17,919 bases of DNA from an uncultured Pedobacter sp. (lineage in GTDB: Bacteria > Bacteroidota > Bacteroidia > Sphingobacteriales > Sphingobacteriaceae), in NCBI RefSeq assembly GCF_946479715.1, contig NZ_CAMLHF010000106.1:1-17919 (forward strand), in the 5' to 3' direction. The position numbers and the translations under genes are program-made. This document shows, in pieces, positions 8,377 to 15,218 of the stretch. The stretch's first letter is position 1. Every line of letters starts with the position of its first letter. The notes below the pieces were generated by a model, which saw only the letters and a list, made by a program, of their open reading frames with translations, ran no database searches and was not told the DNA's origin.

Positions 8377-9024
8377 ATGGAAGAACTGGATATAAAACAG
8401 CTGTGGAGTAGCTATGACGCAAAGCTGGAAAGATCATTGGCACTTAATTTAAAAGTGATAAAAGAACTGCAAACCCAGAAAGCTGAACATAAGCTTCGTT
8501 CTTTTCGCAGAAATCAGGTAACGGGAGTAGTTCTCGGTGTAATATGGATTGCTTTTTTAGTGTTTTTGCTGGTCAATACTTTGCACAACATTTACTTTGT
8601 GATATCTGTAGGCTTTATCATATTGTTTAATGTATTTGCCACGGCTGCCTACATCAGGCATCTTGTAATGCTTGCTGAAGTAAATATTGATGACAGTGTT
8701 ACGGATTCTCAGAGAAAAATAACCGAAATCCAGTCTTCGTTTACTAATGTTGGCAGAATATTGGTTTTACAGGCTCCGTTTTACTGTACCTTTTGGTATA
8801 ATAACGATCTTGTTGCAAATGCCGGTATAGGTTTTTGGTTAATACAGGTCGTAATTGTTTCGTTTTTTACCTTTATCTCGATATTCTTATTCAAAAAATT
8901 GACTTATAAAAATAGGCACATTAAGTGGGTTAAAGCTGCTTTGGAGAGTTTTGGTGGTAAAACCCTAACCAAAGCAATGGAATTCCTTAATGAAATAGAG
9001 GAATATAAAACCGAAAGATCATAA
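8377..9024 (+). CDS. Four-helix membrane protein, possible anti-sigma partner of the upstream ECF factor
   Basis: I do not recognise a named family. The 215-residue product has a charged, helical N-terminal segment (about 1-45, EELDIKQLWSSYDAKLERSL), then four hydrophobic segments at about 48-67, 71-93, 126-142 and 151-172, and a charged C-terminal tail of about 40 residues. Clusters of Arg/Lys at 41-45 and 173-181 suggest both ends are cytosolic. The zinc-binding HxxxCxxC motif of ZAS anti-sigma factors is absent. Co-transcription with the sigma gene is very likely: 12-base gap, and a GGGAG sequence 3-7 bases before the ATG. An N-terminal cytosolic sigma-binding segment on a membrane anchor fits an anti-sigma role, but this is inference from context. 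Its stop is 4 bases from that of the convergent DUF5686 gene. Confidence 0.85.
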   Translation: MEELDIKQLWSSYDAKLERSLALNLKVIKELQTQKAEHKLRSFRRNQVTGVVLGVIWIAFLVFLLVNTLHNIYFVISVGFIILFNVFATAAYIRHLVMLAEVNIDDSVTDSQRKITEIQSSFTNVGRILVLQAPFYCTFWYNNDLVANAGIGFWLIQVVIVSFFTFISIFLFKKLTYKNRHIKWVKAALESFGGKTLTKAMEFLNEIEEYKTERS

Positions 9025-9028
9025 AGTA

Positions 9029-11476
9029 TTAGAACCCATAATATAACCTAACCCCATGATTTACCCTTTTGTTGCCATCGTAAGCAAAGCCATATGTGGC
9101 TTTGAAAATCAATCTTTGTAAGCCGAAATAAAACTCTGTGTAATTTCTTTTCACTGGCTGACTCAAATAGTTAACCCCAATAAGTTCTTCCAGCTTCAAT
9201 TTACGGAGCAGCGGAACTTTATTTGTTAAAAGACCAGAGAAATTGTGTTCAAAATGTGCCTCGAGATATTGACGATCTGTACTGAAAAGATAGAAATCAA
9301 GGAATAAGAACTTTCTTAAATTCGGAAGCCCAAGTAAAGAGTTGTTACCTCTGAAATGTTTTGCCTCAGGATAATATACCGTATTGTTGTTGATGAATTT
9401 GCCAGCACCAACAACGAATGATGAATAACCCCATAAACCAGAACTAATGCGGTTTTGGGAAACTTCAAGGGATACCAGATCGTAATCTACATCACTATTG
9501 AATAATCCCTTTATGCCTTTTTTATAGGTAAGGTTAATTACCGGATATTTTGATCCCTGATAAAATTTACCATCGGGGCGGGTTATATATTGCTGATCAA
9601 TGGTGTAATTTAATGATGCTGTAATTGCTAATGATCTATATGTTGGAAACAATGGTGTTTCTGTATCAGGTGTAAAAGGATTGTTAGATGTAAAAGTTTC
9701 GCCTTTTAAATCCTTTATTTTGAAGGTTGTTGTGTTTACAAGATTAGTGTTGCGGGAGTAGTCGGCATTAAGTGATGCCTGAAGCCCGTTGGCTAACTCT
9801 CTTGTGGTACCAATGTTGGCAAATTCTTTTTTATAGAATTTAGAAAAGTTGGTTTCGAACAATAAGGAGTTAATGGAGTTGCCCAAAAGACTCATTGTTC
9901 CCAGATTGTTTAAGTCGTAAATACCGGAACCGGCACTTATGCTAATGTTTGCTCGTTTTACAGGGTTGTAATAATAATTTGCCGATAGGTTTCCGGTTAG
10001 GGTTTTATTGGAAAATCCGTATCTCACCTCTGGTCGGATGCTATAATAACGGCTATCCTGAAGGCGCTTCGTATACGTTACTCCGTATTTAAGCGCAAAA
10101 CCTTCAACAGTGTTGTAAAATATAGAACGATATATAGGGTCAAAACTATAATACTTCTGAGCGTACCTGTTGTTTATAGTATATCCTGTTATAGCGGCCT
10201 TTACAATTCCAAATTTATTGTTTTCACGTTCTAGTGAATCAAGGTAATGCTTTGATACTTTAAGCGCAGCGATGCTGTCTTTTCTCACATAATCCCGGCT
10301 TTCTTCCTTTGTAAGAGGAATTGGTCTGTTACTAAGCCAAAACAGCGAATCTTTTTTATTTACCGCTTTAGTTATTTTGAGAATTTCGCCTGTGAAATAG
10401 TTTTTCGGAAAGTCTGGGTGGAGATTGTAATTGCTATAAACCCCAACATAATAGCCTTCGAACTTAAAGCCAAGCACATTCCCATTAAACTGGAAATTGA
10501 TATTCGAAGGCATATAAGTATTCTCGGTTTTAATAAATTGTTGCGAGATATTTAAAGTATCAAGAAGGTTGATGCCTGAGTTGCTGGTTAGGTATACATC
10601 GGCATTAACAAGATGCCAGCTGTCGTCTGTAATATAGATAGTTCCTCTGAAAACAGGATCGTGTTCCCGGCGGGGAATAATCTGGATTTTGTTAACTGTT
10701 GCTCCGTTTTCTGTAGAAACGCCTATCAATTTGTATCTGTAATAGAGAAAGGCATTGTCGGAAATTGGCGATACAAAGCCACGGGCACTTAGTTTATCTT
10801 CTAATAAAATGTTGTCGTAAAAATTTATGATCAGGTCTGATGCTTTATTGAAACTAAAGGCATTGTTGCGTCCAGCAATTTTTGAAGACACCATTTCTTC
10901 GTGAATCTTATTGGGGCGCTCATATGAAAATGTAGAGGTTGACTCTGATAAATATAAAATCCCTTTTCTGTTGGTATCCAGATCAAGTGTTTTTTGAATA
11001 TCTTTTCCAAAAAACTTTTTGGGTGCCCCTACAAGTTTTTGTACCCCCTTAATATATACATCAGCTTTATAAGCCTTTACTTCGGTAAGATGTTCTTTTC
11101 TTTTTTTAATGGCCTGCCTGATGATTTCGTAAGCGGGGTCTTCTGCATTGCCATTTATGGTCACTCCAGCAAGGGTATAAGTTTCTGGTGTTATTACTAC
11201 ATCTTCCGTCAGATTATCATTAATAGTGATTTCTTTCTCTAATGCTTTATAACCAATTGCTTTGTAAATAATGGTAAAAGTTCCCTTTTCAACGCTTAGC
11301 GAATAAATGCCATCCACATTGGCAGAAGTTCCAATAGTTGTATTTTTTATGTAAACAGAAGCGAATGGTACAGATTGTCCCTCTGTGTCTTTTATTGTGC
11401 CACCAAGCTTAAGCTGCTGTGCTGATAGGCTAAGGGCGCTTATAAAAAGAAATAGCGTTAAAAAAATCTTCTTCAT
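9029..11476 (-). CDS. DUF5686 family outer-membrane protein with carboxypeptidase-regulatory-like domain
   Basis: 815-residue envelope protein of a family common in Bacteroidota and of unknown function. A signal peptide spans about 1-19 (FLTLFLFISALSLSAQ). A carboxypeptidase-regulatory-like beta-sandwich spans about 22-108 (GTIKDTEGQSVPFASVYIKN, GIYSLSVEKG, YKAIGYKALEKEI). The DUF5686 part begins about residue 112 with PAYEIIRQAIKKRKEH, and KAYKADVYIKGVQKL follows. The second half is rich in alternating aromatic strands and ends RVNHGVRLYYGF; a terminal Phe is typical of outer-membrane barrels. No TonB box or plug is visible, so it is not a TonB-dependent receptor. It is monocistronic and divergent from kbl. 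Its 3' end faces the sigma/membrane-protein pair with only 4 bases between stops. Confidence 0.9.
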   Translation of the reverse strand: MKKIFLTLFLFISALSLSAQQLKLGGTIKDTEGQSVPFASVYIKNTTIGTSANVDGIYSLSVEKGTFTIIYKAIGYKALEKEITINDNLTEDVVITPETYTLAGVTINGNAEDPAYEIIRQAIKKRKEHLTEVKAYKADVYIKGVQKLVGAPKKFFGKDIQKTLDLDTNRKGILYLSESTSTFSYERPNKIHEEMVSSKIAGRNNAFSFNKASDLIINFYDNILLEDKLSARGFVSPISDNAFLYYRYKLIGVSTENGATVNKIQIIPRREHDPVFRGTIYITDDSWHLVNADVYLTSNSGINLLDTLNISQQFIKTENTYMPSNINFQFNGNVLGFKFEGYYVGVYSNYNLHPDFPKNYFTGEILKITKAVNKKDSLFWLSNRPIPLTKEESRDYVRKDSIAALKVSKHYLDSLERENNKFGIVKAAITGYTINNRYAQKYYSFDPIYRSIFYNTVEGFALKYGVTYTKRLQDSRYYSIRPEVRYGFSNKTLTGNLSANYYYNPVKRANISISAGSGIYDLNNLGTMSLLGNSINSLLFETNFSKFYKKEFANIGTTRELANGLQASLNADYSRNTNLVNTTTFKIKDLKGETFTSNNPFTPDTETPLFPTYRSLAITASLNYTIDQQYITRPDGKFYQGSKYPVINLTYKKGIKGLFNSDVDYDLVSLEVSQNRISSGLWGYSSFVVGAGKFINNNTVYYPEAKHFRGNNSLLGLPNLRKFLFLDFYLFSTDRQYLEAHFEHNFSGLLTNKVPLLRKLKLEELIGVNYLSQPVKRNYTEFYFGLQRLIFKATYGFAYDGNKRVNHGVRLYYGF

Positions 11477-11589
11477 TAAATGGGTTTAAGGCTTAAATAT
11501 CGGATTAGTTGTGAATACTAAACAGATTTTTTGTGTTAAAGTTTGCAACCATCGTTTAATTGCTTTACCACCACAAGACGATATTTTTA

Positions 11590-11597
11590 TAACTTTG
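11590..11597 (+). promoter_or_regulatory. -7 box (TAACTTTG) for kbl
   Basis: TAACTTTG matches TAnnTTTG exactly and ends 21 bases before ATG 11619, predicting a short leader. A TTTA at 11564-11567 is the only weak -33 candidate, 22 bases upstream. The frame is open back to 11511, but that would translate through this box. Confidence 0.6.
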
Positions 11598-11618
11598 GTT
11601 GCACTAATTATTATAAAT

Positions 11619-12806
11619 ATGTACAAAACTTTAAAACCCGTTCTGGAACAGGAACTGGAGCAAATAGAAAAAGACGGCTTATTTAAACGTGAACGTATCA
11701 TTGTAACCCCTCAGGGAGCCGATATTAAGATCAGCACTGGGCAGGAGGTGGTCAACTTTTGTGCAAATAATTATTTGGGACTATCGTCTCATCCGGCAGT
11801 TATTGAAGCGGCAAAGAAAGCCATTGATAAATATGGTTACGGAATGTCGTCGGTACGTTTTATATGTGGAACTCAGGATGTTCATAAAGAACTGGAAGCA
11901 AAGCTTTCCAAATTTTTAGGTACAGAAGATACAATTTTATATGCGGCTGCCTTTGATGCTAACGGCGGTGTTTTTGAACCATTGTTTAATGATCAGGACG
12001 CTATTATTTCTGATGAATTAAACCATGCATCTATTATTGATGGGGTGCGCTTGTGTAAAGCAAAGCGCTTTAGATATAAAAATGCGGATATGGCAGATTT
12101 GGAACAGCAATTAATTGCTGCTAAGGATTCCAGACATCGCATTATTGTTACAGATGGAGCATTTTCTATGGATGGAGTTGTGGCTCCTTTAGATAAAATT
12201 TGTGATTTAGCAGATAAATATGAAGCGCTTGTAATGATTGATGAGTCGCATTGTACTGGTTTTATGGGTAAAACAGGTCGCGGTACTCATGAACATTTCA
12301 ATGTGATAGATAGGGTTGACATTATTACCGGTACTTTGGGTAAAGCACTTGGCGGTGCATCCGGGGGGTTTACTTCTGGTAAGAAAGAAATTATTGACAT
12401 GTTGCGCCAAAGATCTCGCCCGTACTTATTCTCAAATACACTTGCCCCTGCAATTACAGGAGCATCTGTAGCGGTTCTGGACCTATTAAGTGAAACTACT
12501 GACTTAAGAGATAAACTGGAACGTAATACTACTTACTTCCGTACAAAAATGACTGAAGCTGGTTTTGACATTAAAGAGGGCGTACATCCGATTGTTCCGG
12601 TTATGCTTTATGATGCTAAGCTTGCTCAGGAATTTGCGGCTAAAATGCTTGAAGAAGGGATTTATGTAATCGGATTCTATTATCCGGTGGTTGGACAAGG
12701 CAAAGCCAGAATCCGCGTGCAATTATCTGCCGCTCATGAGCAGCATCATTTAGATAAAGCTATAACAGCATTTACTAAAGTTGGTCAAGCGTTGGGTGTG
12801 ATATAA
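11619..12806 (+). CDS. kbl: Glycine C-acetyltransferase (2-amino-3-ketobutyrate CoA ligase)
   Basis: PLP-dependent alpha-oxoamine synthase that interconverts glycine plus acetyl-CoA and 2-amino-3-oxobutyrate plus CoA, the second step of threonine breakdown. The 395-residue product matches the usual length of about 398. Key features: [13 protein letters not shown] near the N-terminus, His136 in [11 protein letters not shown], Asp208 and His211 in [13 protein letters not shown], and the PLP lysine Lys242 in [14 protein letters not shown]. The full [10 protein letters not shown] signature favours Kbl over the related BioF or serine palmitoyltransferase, though these share the fold. ATG 11619 starts the conserved [16 protein letters not shown]. 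No threonine dehydrogenase (tdh) gene is adjacent; in this window kbl is monocistronic, with a stem-loop after it. Confidence 0.93.
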   Translation: MYKTLKPVLEQELEQIEKDGLFKRERIIVTPQGADIKISTGQEVVNFCANNYLGLSSHPAVIEAAKKAIDKYGYGMSSVRFICGTQDVHKELEAKLSKFLGTEDTILYAAAFDANGGVFEPLFNDQDAIISDELNHASIIDGVRLCKAKRFRYKNADMADLEQQLIAAKDSRHRIIVTDGAFSMDGVVAPLDKICDLADKYEALVMIDESHCTGFMGKTGRGTHEHFNVIDRVDIITGTLGKALGGASGGFTSGKKEIIDMLRQRSRPYLFSNTLAPAITGASVAVLDLLSETTDLRDKLERNTTYFRTKMTEAGFDIKEGVHPIVPVMLYDAKLAQEFAAKMLEEGIYVIGFYYPVVGQGKARIRVQLSAAHEQHHLDKAITAFTKVGQALGVI

Positions 12807-12814
12807 AACTAAGC

Positions 12815-12870
12815 GGCTGAGTCTATTTTCTTTATGGAGTGATGCTTCATGACGATTTTTGGACTCAGCC
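12815..12870 (+). other. Nested stem-loop between kbl and pheS, possible weak terminator or leader element
   Basis: A perfect 9-bp inverted repeat, GGCTGAGTC (12815-12823) and GACTCAGCC (12862-12870), encloses 38 bases. Inside it a second hairpin is possible: GTGATG-CTT-CATGAC at 12839-12853, with one mismatch. The sequence after it is AT-rich but lacks a T-run, so it is not a standard intrinsic terminator. It begins 9 bases after the kbl stop and ends 28 bases before the pheS -7 box. Confidence 0.5.
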
Positions 12871-12897
12871 ATTATAAATATATTGCATAAATAGCTG

Positions 12898-12905
12898 TAT
12901 ATTTG
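12898..12905 (+). promoter_or_regulatory. -7 box (TATATTTG) directly before pheS
   Basis: TATATTTG matches TAnnTTTG exactly and ends only 5 bases before ATG 12911. If used, the transcript would begin at or within a few bases of the start codon, giving a leaderless or nearly leaderless mRNA. The only nearby TTG (12883-12885) is 12 bases upstream, too close for a -33 element. Confidence 0.5.
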
Positions 12906-12910
12906 TCGCC

Positions 12911-13948
12911 ATGTTACAAGACAAGATAACACAGTATACAGCAGAAATAAATGCTTTTTCGACTGATAAAGCAGATGAATTAGAACAATTCCGTATAAAA
13001 TTCCTTGGTACTAAAGGAATTATCAAAGATATTTTCGATGAATTTAAGGCCGTTTCACCAGAAGAAAAGAGAACTCTGGGGAAGGTTTTAAATGAATTTA
13101 AACAACTTGCAGAAGCAAAATATCAAACACTGAAAGATCAGGGTGGGGTAGCAGAAGTTTCAGCAAGTGCTGATATAGATTTAACCTTACCTGGTGAAGG
13201 GTTTGAAGTTGGAGCCCGCCATCCATTGGCTTTGGTTAGAAGAGAAATTATAGAGATTTTTAATAAACTGGGTTTTATTGTAGCAGAAGGTCCGGAGATT
13301 GAGGACGACTGGCACAATTTCTCTGCTTTAAACTTCCCGGAAGAACATCCGGCAAGAGATATGCAGGATACTTTCTTTATTAAAAAGGGAGGCGAAAAAG
13401 GCGATATTGCTTTGCGTACGCACACTTCTTCTGTTCAGGTAAGAATGATGGAGGCGGGTAAGCCACCATTCAGAGCAATTATGCCGGGTCGTGTTTATCG
13501 TAATGAGGCCATTTCTGCAAGGGCACATTGCTTTTTCCACCAGGTAGAGGGTTTGTATATTGATGAGAATGTTTCATTTGCAGATTTAAAGCAAACGCTG
13601 TTCTATTTTGTACAGGAACTTTACGGAGAAGGTACAAAAGTTCGTTTCCGCCCTTCTTATTTCCCTTTTACAGAGCCATCAGCTGAAATGGATATTTCTT
13701 GTACCATCTGCAAAGGTGCAGGCTGCCAGATGTGTAAGTATAGCGGCTGGGTTGAAATTTTAGGATGTGGCATGGTTGATCCTAATGTTTTGGAAAATTG
13801 TAATATTGACAGCAAGAAATATAGCGGATTTGCGTTCGGAATGGGGATTGAGCGTATTGCCAACCTGAAATTCGAAATCAAAGATTTGCGTTTATTTTCT
13901 GAAAATGATGCTCGCTTTTTAAAGCAATATAAAACGTCATTAATATAA
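12911..13948 (+). CDS. pheS: Phenylalanine-tRNA ligase alpha subunit
   Basis: Catalytic alpha subunit of the alpha2beta2 class II synthetase that charges tRNA-Phe in the cytosol. The 345 residues are full length. The N-terminal coiled-coil arm spans about 1-80. Class II motif 2 lies around 187-217 (FRAIMPGRVYRNEAISARAH, FFHQVEG). Motif 3 lies at 307-315 (FAFGMGIER). A four-cysteine insertion C-X2-C-X4-C-X2-C at 264-275, just after EPSAEMDI, is also known in Firmicutes and other PheS proteins and probably binds zinc. Ala308 in GFAFG is the usual small residue lining the Phe pocket. The beta-subunit gene pheT is not adjacent. Instead the stop overlaps the next ATG by one base (TAATG), tying pheS to a lipoprotein and a TetR gene. 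Confidence 0.97.
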   Translation: MLQDKITQYTAEINAFSTDKADELEQFRIKFLGTKGIIKDIFDEFKAVSPEEKRTLGKVLNEFKQLAEAKYQTLKDQGGVAEVSASADIDLTLPGEGFEVGARHPLALVRREIIEIFNKLGFIVAEGPEIEDDWHNFSALNFPEEHPARDMQDTFFIKKGGEKGDIALRTHTSSVQVRMMEAGKPPFRAIMPGRVYRNEAISARAHCFFHQVEGLYIDENVSFADLKQTLFYFVQELYGEGTKVRFRPSYFPFTEPSAEMDISCTICKGAGCQMCKYSGWVEILGCGMVDPNVLENCNIDSKKYSGFAFGMGIERIANLKFEIKDLRLFSENDARFLKQYKTSLI

Positions 13949-14358
13949 TGATTAAAAAAATAGTCGGATTATTTCTGTTGGCGATCACTTTTTGGGGCTG
14001 TGGCAAGGAAAGTGAAATGATTCCTAATGTTTTTGTGGAATATAATGTGACCGTTCAGGAATTTAAGATTAAAGCCAAGAACAATGTATTGCTGGTCGAT
14101 AATCAGGGTGTTAAAGGCCTGATGATAGTTGCAATTGCCGGTGGTTACAGAGCCTTTGACAGGGCCAGTTCAGTAAACCCTCAAAATGGTGGCTGTGCAG
14201 TTGTTCCGGACTCGACAGGAATTACAGCTACTGATCCGTGTACAGGAGCTAAATTTTTGCTGCTTGACGGAACTCCGCAAAAGGCACCGGCTGTACGTAA
14301 TTTAAAATCTTATACTACATCACTTCGTGGTGGCCTGACTATAAATGTAAGTAACTAA
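13948..14358 (+). CDS. Lipoprotein with a Rieske-like C-terminal fold lacking intact iron-sulfur ligands
   Basis: 136-residue predicted lipoprotein. The signal sequence MIKKIVGLFLLAITFWGC has a lipobox-like ending, with lipidated Cys18. The remainder resembles small Rieske-type lipoproteins of Bacteroidota in its string of landmarks: YRAFDR at 68-72, a Cys at 83, ITATDPCTGAKFLLLDG at 92-108, then APAVRNLKSY and GGLTINVSN at the end. In a working Rieske centre two Cys-X-His type pairs bind 2Fe-2S. Here the first is RASS after FDR and the second is Cys98 followed by TGA, so both histidines are missing. Loss of the cluster with retention of the fold is therefore inferred; the family assignment is from pattern only. 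It starts in the pheS stop codon (TAATG) and its own stop overlaps the TetR gene in the same way, so it is almost certainly co-transcribed with both. Confidence 0.75.
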   Translation: MIKKIVGLFLLAITFWGCGKESEMIPNVFVEYNVTVQEFKIKAKNNVLLVDNQGVKGLMIVAIAGGYRAFDRASSVNPQNGGCAVVPDSTGITATDPCTGAKFLLLDGTPQKAPAVRNLKSYTTSLRGGLTINVSN

Positions 14359-14933
14359 TGGAACCAGAGAAAATAAAGGAAAGTATAATCAGGTCTGCAA
14401 AAGAGCTATTCAGAAAGTACGGCTATCATAAAACAAGTGTTAATGAGATTGCCAGAAAAGCCAGAATAGCTAAAGCAACTATATATAAGTATTTTGAAAG
14501 CAAAGAACAGATTCTGGATGCTATCCTGATGAATTATCTGGACCTGAACCTTCATGAAATTTTAAAAAATAAAGCTCAGTTTGCTGATGAAGAAGAGCAC
14601 CTTAAGGCGCTTGTAATGAAAACATGCAGACTTACCTATACTGTTTGTAATGAGTTTATTGGTTGGGATTTTGTTAGGGAAAATGCAAACTCGCAAGATT
14701 TTTTAAAGCATTTATCTGATCAGTTAGAGTCTTTATTGCTTTCTGCTTATTTAGAGCTCGACCATTTTAAAAATAACCCGTCTCGTAAAGAAGGCCTGGC
14801 ATTTTTATTAAAAGCAAGCAAGAGCATTGTATTCTCATTCGCCTTTACTTCTGTTAGTGATTCTGACGTTCGCAAGAACTTTGTAAGCTTTCAGAAAGAA
14901 CTTCTTCCCTTCCTGGTAAAAGCCGCTTTGTAG
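14358..14933 (+). CDS. TetR/AcrR family transcriptional regulator
   Basis: 191-residue regulator of usual TetR length. The N-terminal DNA-binding domain (about 7-55) is clear: IIRSAKELFRKYGYHKTSVN, then the helix-turn-helix IARKARIAKATIYKYFESKE and QILDAIL. The C-terminal ligand-binding/dimerisation part (about 60-191) is divergent, so the effector cannot be named. The ATG shares one base with the stop of the lipoprotein gene (TAATG), placing it in the pheS unit. Twenty-four bases after its stop lies a TACCG-N10-CGGTA dyad that overlaps the -33 element of the next promoter. That is a natural candidate operator for this protein, by position only. Confidence 0.92.
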   Translation: MEPEKIKESIIRSAKELFRKYGYHKTSVNEIARKARIAKATIYKYFESKEQILDAILMNYLDLNLHEILKNKAQFADEEEHLKALVMKTCRLTYTVCNEFIGWDFVRENANSQDFLKHLSDQLESLLLSAYLELDHFKNNPSRKEGLAFLLKASKSIVFSFAFTSVSDSDVRKNFVSFQKELLPFLVKAAL

Positions 14934-14957
14934 GTTTCTTTACAAAACCTTAACATG

Positions 14958-14977
14958 TACCGTTTTGGTATTCGGTA
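14958..14977. promoter_or_regulatory. Dyad TACCG-N10-CGGTA overlapping a -33 element, possible TetR operator
   Basis: TACCG at 14958-14962 and CGGTA at 14973-14977 form a 20-base interrupted palindrome. It covers the TTTG at 14964-14967 that serves as -33 element of the small-ORF promoter. A direct repeat GGTAT (14967-14971 and 14974-14978) is superimposed. Size and placement suit a repressor site; the link to the adjacent TetR gene is inference. Confidence 0.4.
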
Positions 14978-14995
14978 TAAAAACATCTATATTTG
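14964..14995 (+). promoter_or_regulatory. Near-consensus Bacteroidota promoter for the 36-codon ORF
   Basis: TTTG (14964-14967), a 20-base spacer and TATATTTG (14988-14995) match the vegetative Bacteroidota pattern TTTG-N19..20-TAnnTTTG in both elements. It is the best promoter in the window. Transcription would begin about 15 bases before ATG 15016. Confidence 0.7.
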
Positions 14996-15015
14996 GTTAT
15001 ATACGTCAATATATT

Positions 15016-15126
15016 ATGAGTAAAGAGGTTTTAGAGATTTCTGTAATGGTTGATGAGAAGTTTGATATGAGCTTTAACATGGTTGAGGGCTTTTTCGGTT
15101 TAATCCTTAAAGTTTTTGGCAAGTAG
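15016..15126 (+). CDS. Small 36-residue protein of unknown function
   Basis: ATG at 15016 opens 36 codons ending in TAG at 15124-15126. I do not recognise a family. The N-terminal half is acidic (SKEVLEISVMVDEKFDM). The C-terminal half is hydrophobic with regularly spaced charges (VEGFFGLILKVFGK), compatible with an amphipathic helix that could bind a membrane or a partner. There is no signal peptide. Support for its being a gene: the near-consensus promoter at 14964-14995 points straight at it, with a leader of about 15 bases, and the 285-base gap between the TetR gene and rlmD holds nothing else. Against: it is short, so chance cannot be excluded from one sequence. It could instead be a regulatory RNA transcribed from the same promoter. 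Confidence 0.55.
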   Translation: MSKEVLEISVMVDEKFDMSFNMVEGFFGLILKVFGK

Positions 15127-15203
15127 AGTTTGATATTGCATTTTCTTTTCTTTTAAAGGTGTTTTGAATGCCTAATGGAGATTAGTATGTCTGAAATTTT
15201 ATC

Positions 15204-15211
15204 TAATTTTG
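15204..15211 (+). promoter_or_regulatory. -7 box (TAATTTTG) directly before rlmD
   Basis: TAATTTTG matches TAnnTTTG exactly and ends 7 bases before ATG 15219, predicting a leaderless or nearly leaderless transcript, as at pheS. I see no -33 TTG/TTTG at the usual distance. Confidence 0.5.
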
Positions 15212-15218
15212 CGGCATA

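Noticed and set aside
11511..11618. N-terminal extension of Kbl
   Set aside because: The family begins at [11 protein letters not shown], and the extension overlaps an exact TAnnTTTG box.
12850..12890. Short ORF after the kbl/pheS stem-loop as a possible phenylalanine leader peptide for pheS attenuation
   Set aside because: The 13-codon frame starting near 12850 contains only one Phe, has no run of Phe codons and is not followed by an attenuator hairpin with a T-run.
15141..15171. GCATT...AATGC inverted repeat after the small ORF as a terminator
   Set aside because: Arms of five AT-rich base pairs with a long loop would be too unstable to support a call.
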